Shown here piece by piece: positions 14,904 to 23,861 of a stretch of DNA of 32,473 nt. This DNA comes from Thioalkalivibrio sp. HK1. Lineage in GTDB: Bacteria > Pseudomonadota > Gammaproteobacteria > HK1. Under the pieces are notes generated by a model. The model worked only from the letters and a program-made list of their open reading frames with translations. It had not been told where the DNA came from and did no database searches. A program made the translations under genes and the position numbers. How positions within the stretch are numbered: position 1 is the first letter of the stretch; each line of letters opens with the position of its first letter. The stretch spans positions 1 through 32,473 of the forward strand of contig JFBG01000072.1 in NCBI GenBank assembly GCA_000583135.1, in the 5' to 3' direction.

Positions 14904-17677
14904 GCGGGGCGTCCGCAGCAACGCTTGTATTTCTTGCCCGAACCGCAAGGACAGAGCTCGTTGCGACCGATCTTGCGGCCTTCCCTGATATAGGTACCCG
15001 CCCCTTCGTTATCGCCCGTCGATGCCGGGGAGGGCCCGCCCGTCCCCGCAAGCGCCGGCCGGAGCCGCCGCCCGATGGCGGGGTCGGCGCCGGCGGCGGG
15101 CGGGGCATCGGCGCCCGATAGCGAAGGGTGAACATACTCGACCGGGGCGCTTTGTCGACGCTGGGCTTCGACCGCTTTGACATCCTCCTCCGCCCGCACT
15201 TGCACCTTCGAAAGCAAGGAGACGATCTCGGTCTTCAAGCGCTCGGTCAGGGCATGGAACATCTCGAAGGCTTCGCGCTTGTATTCCTGCTTCGGATTCT
15301 TCTGGGCATAGCCGCGCAGACCGATGCCTTGGCGAAGATAATCCATCGACGCCAAATGTTCCTTCCAGCACCGATCGAGGATCTGCAAGGTGACCGCCTT
15401 TTCGAAATGGCGCATCACCCGGGGCCCGGCCAGCGTTTCCTTTTCCCGATAACGATCGACGACGGTATCCAAGATACGCTTGCGCAGCGGCTCCTCATAA
15501 AGCCGCTCGTCCTCGTCGAGCCAGCGGCGCACCGGTATCGGCAATGCGAATTCGCGCTCCAAGGCTTCTTCGAGGCCATCGATATCCCACTGCTCATCGA
15601 GGCTCTCAGGGGGGATATAGGTGCTGATGACCTTTTGCACCACATCCTCGCGCATGGTCTGTATCTGCTCCGAGACATCCTCCACCGCCATCAACTCCTT
15701 GCGCAGGGTGTAGATCTCCTTGCGCTGATCGTTGGCGACATCGTCGTATTCCAGCAGCTGCTTGCGGATATCGAAATTATGGGCCTCGACCTTGCGTTGG
15801 GCGTTCTCGATCGCCCGACTGACCCATTTATGCTCGATGGCCTCGCCATGCTCCATACCGAGCTTTTGCATCAGCGTCCCGACCCGCTCCGAGGCGAAAC
15901 GGCGCATCAGATCGTCTTCGAGGGAGAGATAGAAGCGACTGGATCCGGGGTCGCCTTGGCGGCCGGAGCGCCCCCGGAGCTGGTTATCGATCCGGCGAGA
16001 ATCATGGCGTTCGGTGCCGATGATATGCAGCCCCCCGGCGGCGATCACCGCCTCGTGACGTTCCTGATATTGCTTTTGCACGGCCTCGACGATCGCCTCG
16101 TCGGCATCGGCGGGAAGCTCGGCGAGATCGACATCGCGATTTCCGCCAAGCACGATATCGGTTCCCCGACCCGCCATATTGGTGGCGATGGTCACCGCGC
16201 AGGGACGACCCGCCTGAGCGACGATCGCCGCTTCTCGGGCATGCTGCTTGGCATTGAGCACCTCGTGGGCGATACCCGCATCGGTCATCATCCTAGCCAA
16301 TAGTTCGGAGGTCTCGATCGATGTGGTGCCCACCAAAACCGGCTGCCCGCGGGCGACACAGTCGCGAATATCCTCCAAGACCGCTTCGAATTTCTCCCCT
16401 TGAGTCAAGAAGACGAGATCCGCCATATCGTCGCGGATCATCGGCTTATGGGTGGGGATGATCACCACTTCGAGATTGTAGATCTGCTGGAACTCCGCCG
16501 CCTCGGTATCGGCGGTACCGGTCATCCCCGCGAGTTTTTCGTATTGACGAAAGTAATTTTGGAAGGTGATCGAAGCCAGCGTCTGATTCTCGTTCTGGAT
16601 CGGCACCCCCTCCTTGGCCTCGATCGCTTGATGCAATCCTTCGGACCAACGCCTTCCCGGCATCGTCCGCCCGGTGAATTCATCGACGATGACGATTTGC
16701 CGATCGCGCACGATATATTCGACATTCCGGTTATAAAGAGCGTGCGCCCGCAGTCCGGCATTGAGGTGATGAACCAGCGCGATATTGGCGGAATCGTAAA
16801 GACTCTCCCCTCGGGCCAAGATATCGGCATCGATCAGGAGGGCTTCGACATGCTCGTGTCCCTCCTCGGTGATATGCACCTGCTTGGCCTTTTCATCGAC
16901 CGAATAATCCCCCGGGCCATTCTCCTCTCGTTGGCGCTTCAACTGCGGAATCACCCGATCGATGCGCTGATAGAGATCGGAATTCTCGTCGGTGGGACCG
17001 GAGATGATCAAGGGCGTGCGCGCTTCGTCGATCAGGATCGAATCCACCTCGTCGACGATCGCGTAGTGGAGCTCGCGCTGCATCTTGTCGGCATCGCTGA
17101 ACGCCATGTTATCGCGCAGGTAGTCGAATCCGAGTTCGTTATTGGTGGCATAGACGATATCCGCACCATACGCATCGCGCTTGTCCTGCGCCTCCATCCC
17201 CGGCACCACCACCCCGGTACGCAACCCCAAGAATTGGTAGATGGCCCCCATCCACTGACCATCGCGCCGAGCGAGGTAGTCGTTGACGGTCACCACATGC
17301 ACCCCGTGTCCGCCAAGGGCGTTGAGGTATGCGGGCAAGGTGGCGGCGAGGGTCTTGCCCTCGCCGGTGCGCATTTCCGCGATATGCCCCTCATGCAAGG
17401 CGATGCCGCCGATCAGCTGAACATCGAAATGACGCATATCGAGGACTCGCCGACTGGCCTCTCGAACCACGGCGAAGGCCTCGGGCATGATCGACTCCAA
17501 ACTCTCCCCTTGCTGAACTCGGGTGCGAAAGATATCGGTGTGCGCCCGCAATTCGGCATCGTCGAGGGCCGAAATCTGCGCTTCGAGTTCATTCGTGCTA
17601 CCTACGATGCGGCGCATCTTGCGCAACTGACGATCATTGCGACTGCCGACGACCTTCTTGAATAGATCCTTGATCAT
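14897..17677 (-). CDS. secA: Preprotein translocase ATPase SecA
   Basis: 926 residues, normal length. SecA is the motor that pushes Sec substrates through SecYEG. The ATP site has Walker A MRTGEGKT at 102-109, the same positions as in E. coli, and the [15 protein letters not shown] stretch. The preprotein crosslinking and helical scaffold regions follow. The C-terminus has the zinc and SecB-binding motif [14 protein letters not shown] chose the ATG at 17677 ([12 protein letters not shown]), which matches family N-termini. The frame is open further upstream, but those 43 residues do not look like SecA and the ribosome site is weak. argJ follows after 93 bases. The divergent neighbour is the DUF721 gene. 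Confidence 0.97.
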   Translation of the reverse strand: MIKDLFKKVVGSRNDRQLRKMRRIVGSTNELEAQISALDDAELRAHTDIFRTRVQQGESLESIMPEAFAVVREASRRVLDMRHFDVQLIGGIALHEGHIAEMRTGEGKTLAATLPAYLNALGGHGVHVVTVNDYLARRDGQWMGAIYQFLGLRTGVVVPGMEAQDKRDAYGADIVYATNNELGFDYLRDNMAFSDADKMQRELHYAIVDEVDSILIDEARTPLIISGPTDENSDLYQRIDRVIPQLKRQREENGPGDYSVDEKAKQVHITEEGHEHVEALLIDADILARGESLYDSANIALVHHLNAGLRAHALYNRNVEYIVRDRQIVIVDEFTGRTMPGRRWSEGLHQAIEAKEGVPIQNENQTLASITFQNYFRQYEKLAGMTGTADTEAAEFQQIYNLEVVIIPTHKPMIRDDMADLVFLTQGEKFEAVLEDIRDCVARGQPVLVGTTSIETSELLARMMTDAGIAHEVLNAKQHAREAAIVAQAGRPCAVTIATNMAGRGTDIVLGGNRDVDLAELPADADEAIVEAVQKQYQERHEAVIAAGGLHIIGTERHDSRRIDNQLRGRSGRQGDPGSSRFYLSLEDDLMRRFASERVGTLMQKLGMEHGEAIEHKWVSRAIENAQRKVEAHNFDIRKQLLEYDDVANDQRKEIYTLRKELMAVEDVSEQIQTMREDVVQKVISTYIPPESLDEQWDIDGLEEALEREFALPIPVRRWLDEDERLYEEPLRKRILDTVVDRYREKETLAGPRVMRHFEKAVTLQILDRCWKEHLASMDYLRQGIGLRGYAQKNPKQEYKREAFEMFHALTERLKTEIVSLLSKVQVRAEEDVKAVEAQRRQSAPVEYVHPSLSGADAPPAAGADPAIGRRLRPALAGTGGPSPASTGDNEGAGTYIREGRKIGRNELCPCGSGKKYKRCCGRPAA

Positions 17678-18041
17678 CTGGATGCTCGGTGATGGGGTGA
17701 ACGATATCTCGGCAAGGGGTGGGGGCTCGGCGATGAAAGCCGCCGATATCCCTTTTTCGATGTCTCTTTTTCGATGCTTGGGACACCGAAATCGATGGAG
17801 CGACAATCGATCCTGTTTCGATCCTATTTTAAAAGGAAATCCCTCGGGGCGAATCGAATTTGCATCCTTACAATCCCCCTTGCGCCGGGGATTTCAGGGC
17901 GAAGCCTTCGATCAAGGAGAATTCTACGCCGCCGATGATGGCATCGCCTATCGCAGCGACCGACGATACGAAGGATCGCTTCGTGGCGCATCGTTTTTTC
18001 CTCCTCGACAAGGGGAGGGATTTTCCGGGATCTTCGGGAAT

Positions 18042-18085
18042 TTGCACCGATATCCCTCTGGCGTCTACAATTTGGCGTCTACAAT
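18042..18085 (+). promoter_or_regulatory. Possible promoter with a duplicated -10 for the DUF721 gene
   Basis: TTGCAC (18042-18047) and TACAAT (18066-18071) are 18 bases apart. Because of a 14-base duplication, TACAAT recurs at 18080-18085. Both hexamers are imperfect, so this is a tentative call. It would give a leader of about 40-50 bases. Confidence 0.3.
18059..18085. repeat. 13-base direct repeat, period 14
   Basis: TGGCGTCTACAAT occurs at 18059-18071 and, without change, at 18073-18085. Confidence 0.85.
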
Positions 18086-18125
18086 CGACCGGCTTTTCGA
18101 AAGCAAAACTCGACGGTTCGATGCA

Positions 18126-18563
18126 ATGAAGCGGCTCGATATAAAAAGCACCTCGATACCAAAAGCACTCGATGCAATGCCTATCAATCGACAACGGCCC
18201 TCCAATGCCTCTTGGAAGAGCGTTCATTCGATCATCGATGACGGGCTATCCGAGCCCGGGAAATTGCTTCGAAGGGCCAAGGAGTACGAACGCCTCGACA
18301 CCCTTCTCGCACAATCCATCGCCTCGGAAATGAAAGACGGTCCGGACTCGATCGGAACCATTCGCCTGCGCGAGATCAAGGGCGACAGACTGCTTGTGAG
18401 CGTGGATTGCGCCGCCGGGGCCTTGCGCTTGCGCTTTTTGAATCCGCAAGCCATCGCTCGTATCGCCCGCGCCTTGGGAGAACCCGCTATCCGACGCATC
18501 GAAATCCGGGTGCGCCCCGATATCCTCCCCCGTGAAGAGCGAAGTGCCCGAGAAGCGAGGTAG
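18126..18563 (+). CDS. dciA: DUF721 family protein, DciA-like replicative helicase partner
   Basis: 145 residues from the ATG at 18126, or 128 from 18177; neither has a clear ribosome site. From about residue 40 the pattern LLRRAKEYERLDTLL, then GTIRLREIKGDRLLVSVDCAAGALRLR, then RIEIRVRP matches the DUF721 domain as I know it from Pseudomonas. DciA proteins bind and help load the DnaB helicase in bacteria that lack DnaC. A DUF721 gene between secA and lpxC is conserved in Pseudomonas-like gammaproteobacteria, which supports the call. AAAAGCACCTCGAT (18144-18157) and AAAAGCACTCGAT (18161-18173) are near-duplicates at the start, which makes the shorter start plausible. Function is inferred from the family. 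Confidence 0.72.
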   Translation: MKRLDIKSTSIPKALDAMPINRQRPSNASWKSVHSIIDDGLSEPGKLLRRAKEYERLDTLLAQSIASEMKDGPDSIGTIRLREIKGDRLLVSVDCAAGALRLRFLNPQAIARIARALGEPAIRRIEIRVRPDILPREERSAREAR

Positions 18564-18790
18564 GAGATGAAAGAGCGTCTTGGAAGTCTTGGAAAAAACG
18601 CCTAAGCGAGATGAAAAAAGCGAGGGCCAAGGAAAATCGCTTCGGGCGATGCCATCTTCGAACAATGATCGCTCGGGATCGAGCGAGGGTCGGGGACCGT
18701 CTTCGAATATCACCCTTCGAAGGAAGGCATGGCCACGTTGCGGCCCGCCCGGCTAGCCTATCGACGCTTAAGCGTGGCGGCGGTTAAGAT
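18564..18790. other. Convergent gap between DUF721 gene and lpxC
   Basis: This 227-base gap has no gene. A perfect 12-base palindrome, ACGCTTAAGCGT, lies at 18764-18775, shortly after the lpxC stop on the minus strand. It overlaps a pairing of GCCACG (18732-18737) with CGTGGC (18773-18778). There is no T run, so I do not call a terminator. Confidence 0.4.
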
Positions 18791-19702
18791 TCATTCGGCA
18801 AAGGTCGGTTGCATATAAACGATGGGGACTTCGGAGACATCGTCGAACTCCACCATCTCCCATGCGCTCTTGGTGGAAATGAGGGTTCGAAGGAGCTTGT
18901 TGTTGAGCTCGTGCCCCGATTTATGGCCGCTATAGGATCCGATGAGCCCGTGTCCTAAAAGATAGAGATCGCCGATCGCATCGAGCATCTTATGTTTGAC
19001 GAATTCGTCTCGATAGCGCAGACCCTCGGCATTGAGTACGCGATAGTCGTCGATGAGGATGGCATTGTCGGGGGTGCCGCCCAATGCGAGGTTGTTTTCG
19101 CGCAAGCGTTCGATATCGCTCATGAATCCGAAAGTGCGCGCCCGACTGACCTCTTTGACGAAAGAAGTGGTGGAAAAATCCACGGTGGCCTGATTGATTC
19201 CCTCGCGAAAAACGGGATGGTCGAATTCGATCGAAAACGAAACCTTGAAGCCGTCGAAGGGACGGAAGCAAACCCATTTATCGTCTTGCTGCTCGTGCAC
19301 CGGCTCGACGATGCGGATGAATCTTTTGGGGGTATTTTGTTCATCGACCCCGGCGGACTGGATGAGGAAGACGAAGGGTCCGGCGCTTCCATCCATGATC
19401 GGCACTTCGGGGGCATCCAAGTCGACGAAGGCGTTGTCGATGCCCATGCCCGCCATCGCCGATAGCAGATGTTCGACGGTCGAAACCCTTACATCGCCCT
19501 TGCACAAGGTGGTGGAAAGGCGCGTATCCCCGACATTTTCCGGGCATGCACGAATCTCGACCGCCGGGCTTATATCGACTCGACGAAAGACGATTCCGGT
19601 ATTGGCAGGTGCCGGTCGTAGTGAAAGATAGACTTTCCGCCCGGTATGCAGGCCCACTCCCGTCGCCTTGATAATATTTTTCAGTGTCCGCTGCCTGATC
19701 AT
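18791..19702 (-). CDS. lpxC: UDP-3-O-acyl-N-acetylglucosamine deacetylase
   Basis: 303 residues, typical length. LpxC is the zinc enzyme of the committed step of lipid A synthesis in the cytoplasm. Zinc ligands His78 ([10 protein letters not shown]), His237 and Asp241 (HKMLDAIGD) are in place, as are the general base Glu77 and His264 ([10 protein letters not shown]). The start is supported by AAGGAG about 11 bases upstream. It is the last gene of the division cluster in its direction but is separated from ftsZ by 675 bases, with its own promoter-like element and leader hairpins, so it may be regulated apart from cell division. Confidence 0.97.
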   Translation of the reverse strand: MIRQRTLKNIIKATGVGLHTGRKVYLSLRPAPANTGIVFRRVDISPAVEIRACPENVGDTRLSTTLCKGDVRVSTVEHLLSAMAGMGIDNAFVDLDAPEVPIMDGSAGPFVFLIQSAGVDEQNTPKRFIRIVEPVHEQQDDKWVCFRPFDGFKVSFSIEFDHPVFREGINQATVDFSTTSFVKEVSRARTFGFMSDIERLRENNLALGGTPDNAILIDDYRVLNAEGLRYRDEFVKHKMLDAIGDLYLLGHGLIGSYSGHKSGHELNNKLLRTLISTKSAWEMVEFDDVSEVPIVYMQPTFAE

Positions 19703-19840
19703 GGCCGCTCGCTTCTCCTTCGAAGAATTCCGATGGCAACTTCAGTTCAAGAAGGAAGGGCTAAAAGGCGCGCCCATTCGCTCGATGATTGCGACATCCG
19801 AATTCCGGTATGCGCTCCATAACGAATCATTCATCTACAA

Positions 19841-19876
19841 GTACCAAAAAGCGACCTAGGCCGCTTCGGAAAAGCG
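19841..19876 (-). terminator. Terminator-like hairpin with a competing hairpin in the lpxC leader
   Basis: Read on the minus strand, GTCGCTT (19878-19872), AAGCGGC (19866-19860) and a second GTCGCTT (19855-19849) follow one another. The middle block can pair with either outer block over seven base pairs, including one G-T. Pairing with the downstream block leaves a CTAG loop and is followed by TTTT, as in an intrinsic terminator. Pairing with the upstream block (loop TTCCG) would prevent that. The site lies about 100 bases after the predicted start of transcription and about 140 bases before the lpxC ATG. Confidence 0.45.
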
Positions 19877-19964
19877 ACGAAAAAGGCAAATAACTTTTTC
19901 CAAGGGCCGGTAAAGACGATACCACTCGAGACGGCGGCATCCAAGGCAACCCTTGCCGATTTTT

Positions 19965-19973
19965 ATTATAGCA
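19965..19973 (-). promoter_or_regulatory. Extended -10 promoter (TGCTATAAT) for lpxC
   Basis: The minus strand reads TGC-TATAAT, a perfect -10 hexamer with the TGn extension. No good -35 is seen. Transcription would start near 19958. The first transcribed bases include GGCAAGGGTTGCC, which can fold into a 5-base-pair hairpin. Confidence 0.55.
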
Positions 19974-20377
19974 TATTTCTCGTGCCCTTGAGTTTCGAAT
20001 TCGGATCGGGATATTGCCTTTTCACCTCATCCACCTCATCGAGGGGGATCGCCTCGTTTTTCGAAAGACGAACTCTTCTCTTCGCCCCGATGACTGACTC
20101 GCCGGGCGATTCGGTGGTCGACGCACGAGGAGGCACAAGGGGCTTATCTCCCAAGAGATATCCCCGGCAACCATCGAGTCGGCGAGGCGCTCGATCATCC
20201 CCCGACAGCGCCGGATTTTCCGCCGCTTCGAGATCGGGAGATCGAAAAACCTCGCCTTGACTCGCCGTCTCTCGACTCGTTGCCTTTCGCCGAGTCTTTG
20301 GCCGAACCTACCGCAAAAGACGCCCCCCAAGGCTCATCGCTTCATCGAAGAGCGCGAAGAGCCGGGGTTGTCCCATA
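19974..20377. other. 404 bases between ftsZ and the lpxC promoter
   Basis: Short open frames cross this stretch on both strands, but none looks like a real protein; they are rich in Arg and Ser, as expected for out-of-frame GC-rich DNA. I see no clear terminator after ftsZ. It is unusually long for an ftsZ-lpxC junction. Confidence 0.45.
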
Positions 20378-21610
20378 TCAGTCCGCCTGACGCCGCAGGA
20401 AGTCGGGGATGTTGATCATATCCCGCGCATCGCCGCGACTCTTGGTATCGTATCCCGAGCTGTCCTGGCGTATGTAGGTCGGCTCGTCGTATTCCCGATA
20501 CGATCGCTGATAGGCGTCGGAGGCGGTGGATCGTTGATCGTCTTGGGGCATCTCCTGGATGCTTTCCTCGTCATCGACGGATCCGGCGGCCTCGCGGTTC
20601 GTGGTGGCGGATGAAGAACCGACCAGACGCATCCCTTGGCGAAATTTCTGGCCGGGCTCGCTCAGACCGGTCGCGACCACGGTCACGGCGATATCCTCGC
20701 CCATCGATTCGTCCAAGGTGGCGCCGACGATGACCATCGCATCCTCGGAGGCGAACTCCCCGATCGTATCGCCGACGAGATTCAGCTCCTGAATCGAGAG
20801 ATCGTCGCGGGCGCTGATATTGACGAGTATCCCCCGCGCTCCGCTGAGGTCGATATCTTCGAGCAGCGGACAACGCACCGCGGCATCCGTGGCCTGCGAG
20901 GCGCGATCCGGACCGCTCGCCCGGCCCGAGCCCATCATCGCCGGACCCTTCTCCGACATCACCGTGCGCACATCGGCGAAATCGACGTTGACCATCCCGG
21001 TATGGGTGATGAGATCGGCAATCCCTTGCACCGCCCCGCAAAGAACATCGTTCGCAGCGGCAAAGGCATCGACCAAGGTCACCTTATCCCCGAGCACCTT
21101 GAGCAAGCGCTCGTTGGGAATGGTGATCATCGAATCGACGTTCTGCGCCAGTTCCCGGATACCGTCATCCGCAATCCGAATCCGACGATTGCGCTCGAAG
21201 GGAAATGGACGGGTGACGACGGCCACGGTCAGGATGCCCATTTCGCGAGCCAAGGCCGCGATCACCGGCGAAGCCCCGGTGCCGGTTCCTCCACCCATGC
21301 CCGCGGTGATGAAGAGCATGTCGGAACCGGCCAAGAGCTCCTTGATGCGCTCGCGATCCTCCATCGCCGCCTCGCGGCCGACTTCGGGATTGGCTCCCGC
21401 CCCGAGCCCTTTGGTGACATCGGCGCCCAGCTGGATCAGGGTCCGGGCCGTCGATTTTTTCAGCGCTTGGGAATCGGTATTGGCGCAAACGAATTCCACC
21501 CCTTCGACATTTTTCGTGATCATGTGCTCGACCGCGTTGCCGCCGCCGCCACCGACTCCGATCACCCGAATCACCGCGTTGTTGGTACTCGTATCAGCGA
21601 GTTCGAACAT
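20378..21610 (-). CDS. ftsZ: Cell division protein FtsZ
   Basis: 410 residues. FtsZ is the tubulin-like GTPase that forms the division ring. The tubulin signature GGGTGTG is at 106-112, the N-terminal nucleotide loop GVGGGGGNAV at 18-27, and the catalytic T7 region is intact (NVDFADVRTVM). A variable linker of about 70 residues, rich in Asp, Ser and Tyr, leads to the C-terminal peptide NIPDFLRRQAD, which docks FtsA and ZipA. The start is fixed by AGGAGGG at 21618-21624, seven bases before the ATG. It lies 128 bases after ftsA, the only clear break in the cluster before the lpxC gap. Confidence 0.98.
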   Translation of the reverse strand: MFELADTSTNNAVIRVIGVGGGGGNAVEHMITKNVEGVEFVCANTDSQALKKSTARTLIQLGADVTKGLGAGANPEVGREAAMEDRERIKELLAGSDMLFITAGMGGGTGTGASPVIAALAREMGILTVAVVTRPFPFERNRRIRIADDGIRELAQNVDSMITIPNERLLKVLGDKVTLVDAFAAANDVLCGAVQGIADLITHTGMVNVDFADVRTVMSEKGPAMMGSGRASGPDRASQATDAAVRCPLLEDIDLSGARGILVNISARDDLSIQELNLVGDTIGEFASEDAMVIVGATLDESMGEDIAVTVVATGLSEPGQKFRQGMRLVGSSSATTNREAAGSVDDEESIQEMPQDDQRSTASDAYQRSYREYDEPTYIRQDSSGYDTKSRGDARDMINIPDFLRRQAD

Positions 21611-21738
21611 GGTAGAACCCTCCTAGGGGTTGTTTGAAAAAAAATCCGGTGCCGATCCGAAAGCGCGCGTTCCTCCGCGCAAGATACCCGCACCCTTTCG
21701 AATCGCGCCCGCCCTTCTCCACTTTTGCCCATCGCCCA
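21611..21738. other. ftsA-ftsZ spacer with a strong ftsZ ribosome site
   Basis: On the minus strand this 128-base spacer contains GCGCG-GAGGAA-CGCGC (a 5-base-pair hairpin), then a T8 run (21637-21644), then AGGAGGG before ftsZ. I see no good promoter, although ftsZ usually has promoters within and upstream of ftsA in other species. Confidence 0.5.
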
Positions 21739-22980
21739 TCAAAAATTGCCCTCGAACCACCCTTTCACCCTTGCAAAGAACGCCCGCAGCCCCTTGGGGG
21801 CTTCTGCCTGCGGATAAAACGAGGAATGCACTCCTTGGCGCACCCCGAATTGCAACAAACCCAAGCCGGTGGCATGGGCGGGATCCCCGATCAACTCCGG
21901 GGGGCCGCCGATCCCTTGGGGCACGCCGATCCTCACCGGCACATGCAAAATCTCCTCCGCCAGATCGGCCAGGCCCTCGATATTCGCACTGCCCCCGGCG
22001 AGCACCACCCCGCCGGCGGCGATGGCGTTCTCGAATCCGCTGCGTCGCAATTCGGCCTTGACCAAGGCGAATAGCTCTTCGAATCGGGGCTCGATGACCT
22101 CGGCCAGATTCTGGCGAGCCAGTTGACGGGGAGGACGCTCGCCGACGCTGGGGACATCGATGATTTCATCGGGATCGGTCAGGCGAGCGAGGGCGCTGCC
22201 GTAGCTGATCTTGAGCTGCTCGGCGTGGGGAGGCGGGGTGCGCAGGACGATCGCGATATCGTTGGTGATCTGGGTGCCCGCGATCGGAATCACCGTGGTA
22301 TGGCGAATCGCTCCTTCGACGAATACCGCAATATCGGTGGTGCCTCCTCCGATATCGATCAGACAGACCCCGAGATCCTTTTCATCCGTCAACAATGTCG
22401 ATTCGCTCGATGCCAGTTGCTGCAAGATGATGTCCTCGACTTCGAGCCCGCATTTGCGCACGCATTTGACGATGTTCTGCGCGGTGCTGATCGCACCGGT
22501 CACGATATGCACCCGCGTTTCAAGTCGAACTCCGGACATCCCCAAGGGATCGCGAATCCCCTCTTGTCGATCGATGATGTATTCCTGCGGCAGAACGTGG
22601 AGGATCCGCTGATCCGCGGGGATCGACACCGCCCGCGCGACATCGAGCACCCTTAGCACATCCTCGCTTCCGACCTCTTTGTCGCGTATCGCAACGCTGC
22701 CATCCGAATCCATGCTGTGGATATGGTCCCCGGCGATCCCGGTATAAACCGAATGGATCTCGCACTGGGCACTGCGTTCCGCCGCCTCCACCGCGCGCTG
22801 GATCGATTGCACCGCGGATTCGATATTGACCACCGCTCCCTTTTTGAGCCCATTGGAGGCATGGGTTCCGTAGCCGACCACCTCGATCTCCCCGTCGTCG
22901 CCGACTTCGCCGACGATGGCCGCCACCTTCGATGTGCCGATATCGAGGCCCACGACATATTTCGCATCGGTACGTTTCAT
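21739..22980 (-). CDS. ftsA: Cell division protein FtsA
   Basis: 413 residues. FtsA is the actin-like protein that ties FtsZ to the inner membrane. The phosphate motifs GLDIGTSKV (about 11-19) and LIDIGGGTTDIAVF, and the adenosine motif VVLAGGSANIEG, are present. The end, GLRAFFARVKGWFEGNF, is the amphipathic membrane-binding helix. The start overlaps the ftsQ stop (ATGA). Confidence 0.97.
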   Translation of the reverse strand: MKRTDAKYVVGLDIGTSKVAAIVGEVGDDGEIEVVGYGTHASNGLKKGAVVNIESAVQSIQRAVEAAERSAQCEIHSVYTGIAGDHIHSMDSDGSVAIRDKEVGSEDVLRVLDVARAVSIPADQRILHVLPQEYIIDRQEGIRDPLGMSGVRLETRVHIVTGAISTAQNIVKCVRKCGLEVEDIILQQLASSESTLLTDEKDLGVCLIDIGGGTTDIAVFVEGAIRHTTVIPIAGTQITNDIAIVLRTPPPHAEQLKISYGSALARLTDPDEIIDVPSVGERPPRQLARQNLAEVIEPRFEELFALVKAELRRSGFENAIAAGGVVLAGGSANIEGLADLAEEILHVPVRIGVPQGIGGPPELIGDPAHATGLGLLQFGVRQGVHSSFYPQAEAPKGLRAFFARVKGWFEGNF

Positions 22981-23861
22981 GCGCTGTCTCCGGCACCGCT
23001 TCCGTTCAAAAACCGCAAAGCCGCACCTCGCCCCGACCCTTGGGGGCTTTCGCTTCGCTTCTTGGGAAGCAAAGCGAATCCATCCGGATAACGAAAATCG
23101 ATCCGTTCGATTTCGTGCAGGCGTTCGGCGAATTCCCGATGGATCAATTCGATACCGGAGCGGGCGCGCGATACCGGCTTCTTATCCGGGGGGAAAACGA
23201 GATGCGGCCCGTCTCGCAAGGTGATATGGAATACCCCTCGGGGGGTGAGTCCGATCCGGGCGAGTTGCAATCCGAAAGGAGCGATCTCTCGCTCTAGTCG
23301 CCGATAGATCCCGCTCACCATGGCTTGCGTTTCCGGCGGGCCGAACAAGGCGGGCAAGCGATCCGACGGATCCGACGGGGGGGCGAAGAAATGCCGGCCT
23401 CGATCGTCGATATATCCGCCCGACTCCCAACGAGCGAAGGGTCGCTCTTCGACCACGACGATATCCAGACCGTCGGGCCATACCCGCCGAATGCTGACAT
23501 CGCGCACCCATGGAATATCGAGGGCATGCAAGCGCAGCGCGGCCATATCGATGCGCAGCAGCCCCGGGGTGAGTCGGGGCTGGATGGCGTGCACGAATTC
23601 CTCTTTCGATACGCGAAGGAGATCCCCCTTGATGCGTACCACCTGAACCGGTTGGAGCAAAACTCCGGAGCTGACCAACAACACCAAGGCCACGGCCGCA
23701 AGAACGCAAAACAAGGCCATGGTGCGCTCCGCCTTGCGCTTGGAGGGGGCGAGGGACTCGGCCGCCGACGCTTCGGCCGCCGCCGAGCCCTTGCCGGCAT
23801 CGGCACCGGCATCGCGAACGGAATCCGGATCGAGATCGAGTTCGAGGCTTGAAGGGCTCAT
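22977..23861 (-). CDS. ftsQ: Cell division protein FtsQ
   Basis: 294 residues. FtsQ is a bitopic inner-membrane protein that recruits FtsB and FtsL to the divisome. It has an acidic, Ala-rich cytoplasmic tail (1-45), one membrane segment at about 48-70, a POTRA domain beginning at PVQVVRIKGDLLRVS, and the periplasmic beta domain with WVRDVSIRRVWPDGLDI and RIDFRYPDGFAL. The periplasmic tail runs about 35 residues past the YPDGFAL strand. It overlaps ddl upstream and ftsA downstream by four bases each (ATGA). Confidence 0.95.
   Translation of the reverse strand: MSPSSLELDLDPDSVRDAGADAGKGSAAAEASAAESLAPSKRKAERTMALFCVLAAVALVLLVSSGVLLQPVQVVRIKGDLLRVSKEEFVHAIQPRLTPGLLRIDMAALRLHALDIPWVRDVSIRRVWPDGLDIVVVEERPFARWESGGYIDDRGRHFFAPPSDPSDRLPALFGPPETQAMVSGIYRRLEREIAPFGLQLARIGLTPRGVFHITLRDGPHLVFPPDKKPVSRARSGIELIHREFAERLHEIERIDFRYPDGFALLPKKRSESPQGSGRGAALRFLNGSGAGDSA

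Larger units (their letters stand above)
17678..18125. other. 448-base divergent region between secA and the DUF721 gene
   Basis: There is no convincing gene here. CTTTTTCGATG occurs at 17752-17762 and again at 17766-17776 (period 14). TGGCGTCTACAAT occurs at 18059-18071 and 18073-18085 (period 14). A possible plus-strand promoter overlaps the second pair and is listed separately. In Pseudomonas a further small gene lies between secA and the DUF721 gene; I find no equivalent here. Confidence 0.5.

Noticed and set aside
15128..17665. Long plus-strand open frames opposite secA (391 and 421 codons)
   Set aside because: They are antisense shadows of a clear SecA reading frame and carry no motifs.
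17678..17806. N-terminal extension of 43 residues on SecA
   Set aside because: It does not resemble SecA, lacks a ribosome site, and starting at 17677 places the Walker A motif at the usual 102-109.
20022..20330. Minus-strand open frame of 102 codons between ftsZ and lpxC
   Set aside because: It is very Arg-rich with no ribosome site and overlaps a plus-strand open frame of equal quality, so it is most likely non-coding.
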